A stretch of DNA of 64,000 nt from Bifidobacterium pluvialisilvae (GTDB lineage: Bacteria > Actinomycetota > Actinomycetes > Actinomycetales > Bifidobacteriaceae). How positions within the stretch are numbered: position 1 is the stretch's first letter; each line of letters begins with the position of its first letter. A program made the translations under genes and the position numbers. This document shows positions 33,060 through 41,995 of this stretch, piece after piece. The stretch lies in assembly GCF_019331695.1 (NCBI RefSeq), contig NZ_JAHBBI010000002.1:1-64000 (forward strand), read 5' to 3'. Under the pieces are notes generated by a model, which was not told where the DNA came from, searched no databases, and worked only from the letters and a program-made list of their open reading frames with translations.

Positions 33060-34755
33060 AAGTCAGAGCTTTCATTATGTATTCGGGATAATCTATTTTC
33101 CTCTCGCTATTGAATATCAGGAGGGCCGAGTCGGTTTTGTGTGACTCCATCCATTTGAGAAGTTCATAGTTTTGGCTACAGTCCTTTCCTAGAATGGAAT
33201 TCAAATGGACTAGGCTATTAGCCCGTAGGAGAGTGGCCTCAAGAGTGTTCCATCGAATCTTATTCTCTGTTGATGGAACGTTTTCGGGCTTCGAGACGGC
33301 GACATCATCGTAGCAGACCATGATCCTTGAGTCGCTGACGTAGTCCTTGTATCTTTCATCTAAGGCTTCTGGATTATCGTCGTTATCCGTAATAACCGCG
33401 ACGTTGAGCTTCAGTTCTTTGGCAATGGGAAGAAACCTTCGGAAGCTGGTGCCGACTGAGATAACGTCTACTCCGCATTCGATAGGCAATTTACCTTCAT
33501 GACGATCCATGAAGGCTCTTTGGAAAATAAGTTCGTCGGAGGGGCCCTCGACTAAAACGGCGGTATTGCACAAGACGAAACGTAGTGTGTCATACCCCGG
33601 TAGGCAGGAGAAGTAATTGCCATCATCCTTGCCGAGTGAATCCATTCTTACCCCATGATTGCCGCGTCCCAAAAGAATGATATTGTCTAAGCCGAGTTTA
33701 TTGGCAACGAAACTAGAGTGTGTGCTAACAATTATTTGTCGATCCTCTGTAGCGGTGTCCAAACGTTTAAGAAACGCATTGAGATTGGCATGCGAAAGAT
33801 GGTTTTCCGGTTCTTCGATGAGCAATATGCTGATGCCTTTTTCGGCAGTACCTAAAAGGGCGACTTCGGACATCAATCGGCATTGCATGCCGGAACCAAT
33901 GTGTGAATATGGTATATCCTCAACATTTACTATGACTTCGCTTTTCCAGGAATCACGGGTACCCATGTTAACGTCGAGGGTTATATTGCCATCTGACCCT
34001 AGGGGAGCTTTACCGGCGAGCTCCTTATTCACGGTGTCTACGGCGTCATCAGTTTTATAGCTACGCAAGGCAGTGCGGTAGCTCTGAGCGAGGGCTACTC
34101 GATTCCGTTCGTCAAGAGAGTCATAGAGTGCTTTTGTTGCGCGGAATTCTGACCGATGCCCTAAGAGGTCGCTGGATGGATTGATTAGCGCTGTTTTAAT
34201 GGGCAACAGTCTTGTGGTCATTAGTTCATCGGCGAAACTGAAAAGTCTGACAGTATAATACTCAATCGGTAGACTTGTAACGTTTCCGTTTTGTGAAAGC
34301 TCGTGATATTCGTCGGCGAATGCTTCATCAAAAGCAATTTCAAGTCTGACCCCATATGCACCCCTGTCATGGGATGAGTTATTGGAGCCGCGTAGCTTTT
34401 GGGCGACGCGATCGTCTCCGCCATCTAGATAGATTTCCACCGTGATTTGGGGAAGCTCGACTTTAGTCCCGTCTTCCAGACCTCTGAGATAATCGTCAAC
34501 AGCTTCTCTATAAAACAAGTATTCAGATAAGCATCGGCTAATCGGCTCTCCCCTATACCGGCCGCTTAGAGCGAGTTCGATTGCCTCAAGAATCGTCGTT
34601 TTGCCGGTGCCATTGTCTCCGACGAGAATATTCATACCTTCAGAAAACTTCACAGTCATATCTTTGAACTGCTTGAAGTTTTTTACTTTGACGGTCTTGA
34701 TGGAAAAGGGTTTTGTTGGGCCCTCGGTAGAGAGGCGTGAATTGGTCTTTGCCAC
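33037..34755 (-). CDS. OLD-family ATP-dependent nuclease, GajA-like
   Basis: 572 residues. N-terminal ABC-type ATPase domain: Walker A GDNGTGKTT (46-54), signature-region IGSGMQCRL, Walker B ISILLIEEPENHLS, and H-loop IVSTHSS. C-terminal TOPRIM nuclease domain: LVEGPSDE (401-408) with the invariant Glu403 and ITDNDD (455-460) with the metal-binding Asp pair. This arrangement and size match class 2 OLD nucleases such as GajA. GTG at 34755 has AGGAG six bases upstream. The helicase gene follows with overlap. AT-rich relative to flanking genes, hence probably acquired. Predicted to cut DNA when phage replication depletes nucleotides, as described for Gabija. Confidence 0.85.
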   Translation of the reverse strand: MAKTNSRLSTEGPTKPFSIKTVKVKNFKQFKDMTVKFSEGMNILVGDNGTGKTTILEAIELALSGRYRGEPISRCLSEYLFYREAVDDYLRGLEDGTKVELPQITVEIYLDGGDDRVAQKLRGSNNSSHDRGAYGVRLEIAFDEAFADEYHELSQNGNVTSLPIEYYTVRLFSFADELMTTRLLPIKTALINPSSDLLGHRSEFRATKALYDSLDERNRVALAQSYRTALRSYKTDDAVDTVNKELAGKAPLGSDGNITLDVNMGTRDSWKSEVIVNVEDIPYSHIGSGMQCRLMSEVALLGTAEKGISILLIEEPENHLSHANLNAFLKRLDTATEDRQIIVSTHSSFVANKLGLDNIILLGRGNHGVRMDSLGKDDGNYFSCLPGYDTLRFVLCNTAVLVEGPSDELIFQRAFMDRHEGKLPIECGVDVISVGTSFRRFLPIAKELKLNVAVITDNDDNPEALDERYKDYVSDSRIMVCYDDVAVSKPENVPSTENKIRWNTLEATLLRANSLVHLNSILGKDCSQNYELLKWMESHKTDSALLIFNSERKIDYPEYIMKALTFVEGKLD

Positions 34756-34908
34756 AGTGCTCCTATTCCATCGAGCGGGTATTTTAAAAGTAGGATTTTC
34801 GCTTGGCAGCGTATACGCAGAGCGTCTTTAGCCATACGGTTCCAGTGTATCAGTCCGGCATATAAAGAAATCCAGTCATGCATTTAGCTTCTCGGTTCAC
34901 TGGCACAT

Positions 34909-34978
34909 CTTTGGGAAAATGAATGATTTTGATGGAGGATGCGCCAAGATACCATCAAAATCATTCATTTTCCCAAAG
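34909..34978. repeat. Perfect 27-bp inverted repeat
   Basis: Arms 34909-34935 and 34952-34978 are exactly complementary (arm begins CTTTGGGAAAATG) with a 16-base loop. It lies between two minus-strand genes, six bases after the stop of the DUF2142 gene, so it may end that transcript, although no T-tract follows on either strand. Confidence 0.75.
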
Positions 34979-34983
34979 GACGG

Positions 34984-37125
34984 TTATTGGAGGAAGCCCT
35001 TGATTGTATCGGCCTGATAGAGGAAGGAGGCAAGTCCTTCGCATATCAGCAACGTGGAGAGTCCGACGCATATTAGCGTACCGGTTCCAGTCAATCGGGG
35101 AAGTACGCTTGACTGACTAGAACCGAGGTCTTCGCAGGTCTCATCGGAGGGAACGACGAGCTTCGAGACCATCCATATGAGAGCTAGAGCGAAGAAGCCC
35201 ATTGCACAGAGGTAGTACCTGCTTTGTATGCCTCCGGGATAGCCATTGGTGTAGAAACCTTTAAGGGCGGTAATGAACTGATAAGTCACTACGATAAGGA
35301 CGGAAATCGTTCCCATGGATAGGAATTTTTGCATCCTGTTCTTTGTATAGAAGAAGACTGTCAGGGGGGCTAAAAGGATAAGCAACATACCGATAGAACT
35401 AATGTCAAACTGCTTGATTCCGTTACGCGGCACTTCCACATGACCCGCTATCGCGTACCAAGTTCCAAGGAATTTGGTGAAGAAATATTGGATGTATTCC
35501 GTGATGGCCATGACCTGTCGGTTGTCGTTAGGCACGTACATGCCACTGGTGACATATTCGTCGAATGCGAACTTTGCATAACTTGGCTGTATGGTGTGCA
35601 ATTTTGCGTAGAGCATTGCGAAATAGGAGATAGGGAAGACATATATAGGCGCAGAGATAAGGAATTCCTTGCGTACGATAGCGTTGTAGGATTTCTCTAT
35701 GAGAAGTGTGTACCCAACAATCAGGACACTCATAACCGCCACAATCATTCCAGCGGTCAGCTTGGTCAACAGGGTGCTGCTGATGCCTATCGCGATAAGC
35801 AGATAAGTCCGGATATCGTACCGTTTCTCGTAAAAGCGAATAATGCCCAAAATGAAGATGCTAACGGTTAGCAATGCCAGCGCGTCGTTGGAGACCCCGC
35901 ACAATCCATATACGAAATTTGCCGGTGAGATTACTGCCACGGCGAATAATAGATGAAGAAGCGGAATCGGTTTGATGCGAGTAAAACCGATGTAAAAAAT
36001 TAGTGTCACTCCCAAAAGGCCGATGCAGAAGGACAGCAATCTCAAAGAGAGCAAGTTATACGTGACTGCGGAACCGTTTACGCTCAGTCCGCCCAGTGTT
36101 TTCATTATCTGGTAGTACAGCGGCGGATGCCCCAGATAATTGAACTGCTGAGGGGAATCCATCAGAACTGCCGAGGTATTGCTTTGATAGATATGCATAT
36201 CAGGGAAGTCCGGAATTAGACCTCCATGGTACTTCAAGAACGCAATATAGGAGATGTGGGCTTGCTCATCCGGAAATCCGCCAAGGTATTTTGTGAATAA
36301 TGGGAATTGGAATATTGCATATGATTCGATTATCACATAATCAATGATGGCCATTGCTCTTTTGGCGAGTATGTTGCCGCGGACCCCGACAATATAGTTG
36401 ACCGCAAGTATTGAGAGGCAAAGAAGCAGTAACAAGGTGATTGTTCGTCGGTAGGGGTAGTGACCGGCACCAAGTCCTTTTCTGGTGATCCAAAGGTTGC
36501 AGATAAAGAAACCGACGAGTATGGCTCCGACTGCACCAATAGCGTAGTGGACGATAGATATTTTCCTGAACAGAGTGACGCGCAGAATGGTTATGACATA
36601 TGCAACCAGCAGAAGCGTTAGCAGGAAGAGCTTGGTCTCGGATTGGAATCGGGTTTTTTTCTCGACGCTGGCGATTTGCTGCTCAGAGAGCGAGAACGTG
36701 GTTTTGTCCCCGTGCGCGATTTTTTGCAACTCAGAACCTGATATGGCGGCCACTACATGATCATGCTGACCTCGTATGTTCGTATGTGCGATGAAAGACG
36801 TGACCTCAACATCCGTCCCTGTGACAGTAAGCGTCAGCGTCGTCGAATCGTTATTGAGGGGGTCGACCCTGATGGTCGTCTGTTGGCTGGTCACACTGGC
36901 TTCTTGCCGGGAGGAGGAAGGATATCCCTTGTCCGCGTCGAAGGCGAAAACAGCCTTACTGTTTTCTGATGGCGCGGAGGCAAATGTGAAGCTATAATAC
37001 AGGTTGGTGGGGCGGAAATTGCCGAGAGAGATGACGGCGGCGCAAATTATAGCGACGACGGTTATCGTTATAGCTATATGTTGTTTTAGCAATCTCAATC
37101 CTTGGTGCATTACCGGCTCTTTCAT
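34984..37125 (-). CDS. DUF2142 family polytopic membrane protein
   Basis: 713 residues, about thirteen membrane helices. After the first helix (about 16-36) comes an extracytoplasmic beta-rich domain (about 40-160), then a bundle of helices. Between the first helices of the bundle is the acidic loop GGFPDEQAHISYI and later YLGHPPLYYQ, recalling GT-C glycosyltransferases (PMT/ArnT-like), in which an Asp in the first loop is catalytic. DUF2142 proteins are usually encoded in polysaccharide loci; this one is divergent from rfbB by 93 bases. GAAGGAG precedes the ATG. A lipid-linked-sugar-dependent glycosyltransferase is likely, unproven. Confidence 0.8.
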   Translation of the reverse strand: MKEPVMHQGLRLLKQHIAITITVVAIICAAVISLGNFRPTNLYYSFTFASAPSENSKAVFAFDADKGYPSSSRQEASVTSQQTTIRVDPLNNDSTTLTLTVTGTDVEVTSFIAHTNIRGQHDHVVAAISGSELQKIAHGDKTTFSLSEQQIASVEKKTRFQSETKLFLLTLLLVAYVITILRVTLFRKISIVHYAIGAVGAILVGFFICNLWITRKGLGAGHYPYRRTITLLLLLCLSILAVNYIVGVRGNILAKRAMAIIDYVIIESYAIFQFPLFTKYLGGFPDEQAHISYIAFLKYHGGLIPDFPDMHIYQSNTSAVLMDSPQQFNYLGHPPLYYQIMKTLGGLSVNGSAVTYNLLSLRLLSFCIGLLGVTLIFYIGFTRIKPIPLLHLLFAVAVISPANFVYGLCGVSNDALALLTVSIFILGIIRFYEKRYDIRTYLLIAIGISSTLLTKLTAGMIVAVMSVLIVGYTLLIEKSYNAIVRKEFLISAPIYVFPISYFAMLYAKLHTIQPSYAKFAFDEYVTSGMYVPNDNRQVMAITEYIQYFFTKFLGTWYAIAGHVEVPRNGIKQFDISSIGMLLILLAPLTVFFYTKNRMQKFLSMGTISVLIVVTYQFITALKGFYTNGYPGGIQSRYYLCAMGFFALALIWMVSKLVVPSDETCEDLGSSQSSVLPRLTGTGTLICVGLSTLLICEGLASFLYQADTIKGFLQ

Positions 37126-37191
37126 GCTGCTCTCCTTCGCAGTCCCTTTTAACGTACATATATGGTAGTTGATATAGGGAGAAATTCATGA

Positions 37192-38247
<1,056 letters not shown>

Positions 38248-38264
38248 TTAAGTAATCCCTTTCG

Positions 38265-38307
38265 GCTCCCCCACGAATGGTGGGGGAGCTGTCTGCTTTC
38301 GGCAGAC
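38265..38307 (+). terminator. Hairpin pair between rfbB and rfbCD
   Basis: GCTCCCCCAC (38265-38274) pairs with GTGGGGGAGC (38280-38289); a second small stem GTCTGC/GCAGAC follows at 38291-38307. No T-tract, so it may attenuate or stabilise rather than fully terminate. Confidence 0.45.
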
Positions 38308-38379
38308 TGAGAGAACGTGCGCAGGCGCACGGCAAGCCATGTTCACTACATGGCGCACAACGACGAACGAGGAGCAATC

Positions 38380-39834
38380 ATGGCATTTGAATTTGAGAAG
38401 GAACTGAAGGTCACCGAAACCAACATCCCCGGTCTGCTGGTGTTCGACCTGCCGGTGCACGGCGACAACCGCGGCTGGTTCAAGGAGAACTGGCAGCGTG
38501 CGAAGATGACCGCGCTGGGGCTGCCGGACTTCGGACCGGTGCAGAACAACATCTCCTTCAACGCGAAGAAGGGTGTGACCCGCGGCATCCACGCCGAACC
38601 GTGGGACAAGTACATTTCCATCGCCACCGGCGAGATCTTCGGTGCGTGGGTGGACCTGCGCCCGGGCGAGACGTTCGGCCAGGTGTTCACCACCCGTCTC
38701 GACCCGAGCCGTGCCATCTACGTGCCGCGCGGCGTGGGCAACAGCTTCCAGGCTCTGGAGGACGGCACCGCCTACACGTATCTGGTGAACGCGCATTGGA
38801 GCCTCGAACAGAAGAAGACGTATACGTTCGTGAACCTCGCCGATCCGGAGCTGAACATCCAGTGGCCGATTCCGCTGGAGGAGTCCGAGCGTTCGGAGGC
38901 AGACCTGCATCATCCGATGCTCAAGGACGCCAAGCCGATGGCTCCGAAGCGCACGCTGGTGACCGGCTGCAATGGCCAGCTGGGCCACGCCATCCGCGCC
39001 TATGCCGAAGCCCACGATCTGCAGGGCTTCGAATACACCGACATCGACGAGTTCGACTTCTCCGACCCGGCCGCCTACGAGGTCTACGACTGGAGCCTGT
39101 ACGGCACGATCATCAACGCCGGCGCCTACACGGCCGTCGACAAGGCCGAGACCGCCGAAGGTCGTCCGGTGGCATGGAAGGCCAATGCCCAGGGCCCGGC
39201 CCTGCTTGCCAAGGTGGCCAAGGAGCACAACATCACGCTCGTGCACGTGAGCTCCGACTACGTGTTCGACGGCACGGTCGAGGAGCATGACGAAACCGAG
39301 GCGTTCGCCCCGCTCGGCGTGTACGGCCAGACCAAGGCCGCCGGCGACATCGCCGTGGCCAACGCTCCGCAGCACTATATCCTGCGTTCCAGCTGGGTGA
39401 TCGGCGAGGGCCACAACTTCGTGAAGACCATGATGATGCTTTCCAACCGCGTGGCCGACGCCGACGACGCCCTGAACCAGGTGACAGTCGTCGACGACCA
39501 GTTCGGCCGCCTGACCTTCACGAAGGACATGGCCGAAGCCATCTTCGCGCTGCTCGACGGCAAGGCCCCGTACGGCACCTACAACCTCACCGGTTCCGGC
39601 GCCGTGAAGAACTGGGCCGAGATCGCCGCCGCCGTGTTCGACCAGACCAACGGCAACGGCGACAAGGTCAAGCCGATCTCCACCGCCGAATACTTCAAGA
39701 ACGCCAAGAACCCGGTCAGCCCGCGCCCCGTGCACAGCGCCCTGAACCTCGCCAAGATCGAGGCCGCCGGCTACAAGCCCGCCGACTGGGAGGAATCCCT
39801 CAAGGCATACGTGGCCAAGGAGCTGGGGGAGTAG
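38380..39834 (+). CDS. rfbCD: Bifunctional dTDP-4-dehydrorhamnose 3,5-epimerase/reductase (RfbC-RfbD fusion)
   Basis: 485 residues carrying the last two steps of dTDP-L-rhamnose synthesis. Residues 1-190: RfbC cupin with VHGDNRGWFKENW, GVTRGIHAEPWDKYIS (active-site His) and PRGVGNSFQAL. Residues 200-485: RfbD reductase with RTLVTGCNGQLG nucleotide motif, VSSDYVFDG and VYGQTKAAGD (Tyr-x3-Lys). The fusion order is that known from bifidobacteria. GAGGAG lies eight bases before the ATG at 38380; the upstream in-frame ATGs lack such sites and cross a hairpin. Confidence 0.93.
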   Translation: MAFEFEKELKVTETNIPGLLVFDLPVHGDNRGWFKENWQRAKMTALGLPDFGPVQNNISFNAKKGVTRGIHAEPWDKYISIATGEIFGAWVDLRPGETFGQVFTTRLDPSRAIYVPRGVGNSFQALEDGTAYTYLVNAHWSLEQKKTYTFVNLADPELNIQWPIPLEESERSEADLHHPMLKDAKPMAPKRTLVTGCNGQLGHAIRAYAEAHDLQGFEYTDIDEFDFSDPAAYEVYDWSLYGTIINAGAYTAVDKAETAEGRPVAWKANAQGPALLAKVAKEHNITLVHVSSDYVFDGTVEEHDETEAFAPLGVYGQTKAAGDIAVANAPQHYILRSSWVIGEGHNFVKTMMMLSNRVADADDALNQVTVVDDQFGRLTFTKDMAEAIFALLDGKAPYGTYNLTGSGAVKNWAEIAAAVFDQTNGNGDKVKPISTAEYFKNAKNPVSPRPVHSALNLAKIEAAGYKPADWEESLKAYVAKELGE

Positions 39835-40350
39835 TCGCTGTCTCGTATGGCTCCCCTTCTTTGTGAGGGGAGCCGTCGGCATGATTGGCCGAGAAGGATA
39901 CTGTTGTTCAGTTTCCCAATGGCTGTGTCTTTCTGCTGGTGCGTGAGAAAAGCGTGTTGAGCGTTAAGAAGAATTTGAGGAAGATTCACCAAGCCTTCGC
40001 GACTGAAATATGGGGCCACTAGTCTTGACTAGTGCCTATCTCTAGGCTAATCCAATTTGGATGGTCATCGTGTTGGTAAATCATGTGGGGTCCGTGAAGG
40101 AAGCTGGATGAGTCGCATAGACAGTCTCAGTCGAAGAAGTTACCCGCTTCCACTTCCCTATTGATGGAAAGCAGATGTCAAGTAATGGTCTTATTCCCGT
40201 ACTTTTCAAAGAAAAATTCTAAGGAAAACCTTGTACTAATAGATGCGACATCTGTTTTGTAAAACAAAGCCGCTGCTGAACTGCTTTATCTCGTGATGGG
40301 CATCTCAAAGATTCGGTCGACGGAATGCAAAATTTTTGGCTCTGTTAAAC
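39835..40350. other. AT-rich gene-free stretch with terminator
   Basis: 516 bases with no convincing gene. The rfbCD terminator opens it (GGCTCCCCT 39849-39857 with AGGGGAGCC 39866-39874), and a palindrome CACTAGTC-TT-GACTAGTG stands at 40017-40034. The last 150 bases are AT-rich and end at the left boundary of an ISL3-type element. Confidence 0.5.
39849..39874 (+). terminator. Terminator hairpin of rfbCD
   Basis: GGCTCCCCT (39849-39857) pairs with AGGGGAGCC (39866-39874) across an 8-base T-rich loop. The stem is nearly identical to those after ugd and rfbB. Confidence 0.6.
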
Positions 40351-41782
40351 GGCTCTTCGTATTTTGGTGTGTAGGGGCGGTGGTCAGAGGTGGGTTTGGA
40401 TGGCTTGTCGGAATCCGCCGGTGTGAAGCAGGCTCCTGGTGGTGTAGTTGTCGAGGTTGTGGAAGCCGAGGGCTATGCCCCTGAGGGTCTCGAGCCGTCC
40501 GTTGATGGCCTCTGTCGGCCCGTTCGCCCCATGGGGTGGCCGAAGAACGCGAGGACGTCCGCCATGCGGCGCTTCAGGGTGCGGTCGAGCGTGGCGAGCT
40601 CGGGGCATCCCGGGGCGGCGCCCCCGGCGGCGAGGGCTTCGATGAGCTCGGCCATCATGTCCCGTCCCCTTCTCCTGTCCTCCTGCGCGTAGCAGGCGAT
40701 GATTTTCTGGTAGGCGCCGTGCGCGAGCGTGAGCGGTTTGTTGGCCGGGTCGGCGAGCAGCGCGTCGACGCGCTCCCGCTGCCGGCCGGTCCTGAGCGCC
40801 GCGGTCCTGAGCAGGATCCTGCGGCCCCGGTAGAGCGGGTCGTCGCGCCGGCCCCGCCGGCCCGTGGCCTCGCGTTGGAGCCGGCAGCGCACGGCGGTGA
40901 GCTTGTCGCCGGCGAGCTTGACGATGTGGAACGGGTCGAGGATCTCCACGGCGTGGGGCACCTGCCTGGCGGCGGCCTTCTTGTATCCGGCGAACGCGTC
41001 CATCGCGACCTCCCTGACGTTGTCCCGGAACGATTGCGGACGCTCGGCCAGCCATTGGGCGAACGCCCGCTCACTCCTGTCCTCGACCATGTCGAGCAGG
41101 CGGGCCGGCTTGCCGCTCCTTCTGGAGGTGAGGTCGACGATGACGGTCACGTACCGGTTGCCCGTGCGGGTGTGGCGCCACACGTGCTCGTCCACGCCGA
41201 TCGACTCCACGCCGTCCAGCCGATGCGGGTCCGCGGCCAGCACGCCCACGCCCTTCTCCAACACGGCCCGGTTGAGCGCGCCCCACGAGCAGTGCAGGTC
41301 GTTCGCGCACGCGAGCACGCTCTTCGACTTGAGCACCGCCTCCGCCGCGGCCCACCACACGGCCTGGTCCGTCAGCCGCCGGCCCTCGTCGGCTATGTGG
41401 GTCAGGTCGTCGGTCCATGAGCGGTCGCACGCCGCGCACTCGTACCGTCGACCCGCACCAGCAGGTGCACGGCGTGCTGGCCGACGGGCGTGTGCGCGAA
41501 CCGGCGACGCCAGAAGGAGCGAACCCGGCCCGCGGCCCCGCATTCCCGGCAATACCGGGCAGTCTCTTCCGCTGGCTCGCAGCCGATTAGCCACACGCCC
41601 GCCCGCGAGCCTGACATCACGTGCTTCTGCAAGACGGGGTTCAGGCGCAGTTTGTCCAGGCCGAGCAGGACCCGGCCGTCGAACGCACTAGACTCGTTAC
41701 CAAGCCGCGCGGTTTTCTTCATTTTTTCGATCACACACCGAATGAAACCGCACGGCCCTTACACACCAAAATCGGAAGAGCC
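40351..41782 (-). mobile_element. Inactive ISL3-family insertion sequence
   Basis: About 1.43 kb bounded by imperfect terminal inverted repeats of about 28 bases: left GGCTCTTCGTATTTTGGTGT (40351-40370) and right, read inward, GGCTCTTCCGATTTTGGTGT (41782-41763). It contains a frameshifted ISL3 transposase. No convincing 8-base target duplication is seen. Confidence 0.8.
40384..41734 (-). pseudogene. ISL3 family transposase, two frameshifts
   Basis: Three frames must be joined: N-terminus with zinc-finger-like YCRECGAAGRV (41734 to about 41446), middle with RRYECAACDRSW, SIGVDEHVW and EVAMDAFAGYKKA containing catalytic Asp residues (to about 40535), and C-terminus ANGPTEAINGRLETLRGIALGF with the catalytic Glu (to 40384). 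The breaks look like single missing bases at about 41448 and in a C-run at about 40533 (plus strand). Otherwise full length for ISL3 (about 440 residues), so recently inactivated or mis-sequenced. Confidence 0.85.
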
Positions 41783-41811
41783 CCTATAACCCCAATTTCA
41801 ATCCTATAAAA

Positions 41812-41835
41812 AAGTCGAGAGCGCACTCTCGACTT
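41812..41835. other. 10-bp hairpin
   Basis: AAGTCGAGAG (41812-41821) pairs with CTCTCGACTT (41826-41835) around CGCA, preceded by A-rich sequence; on the minus strand it would be a terminator for the AAA_13 gene, 160 bases past its stop. Confidence 0.4.
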
Positions 41836-41995
41836 GAGTAGGACCAGCATACATTTAAACAGCTCGTTCAAACACCTGCAATCCTGACTACTATTATGGC
41901 ATCATAAGTAAAAAATCAAATTGCCGTGAGTCGTTTACTTACGCCATGTGGATGTGAGTGGTTCTATGAGTATGGTTCCTTGCTTTTTCGTGTAA

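Noticed and set aside
38248-39882. 544-aa minus-strand frame opposite rfbCD
   Set aside because: Antisense shadow of a well-defined bifunctional enzyme.
40343-41790. 8-bp target duplication of the ISL3 element
   Set aside because: TGTTAAAC on the left and CCTATAAC on the right do not match.
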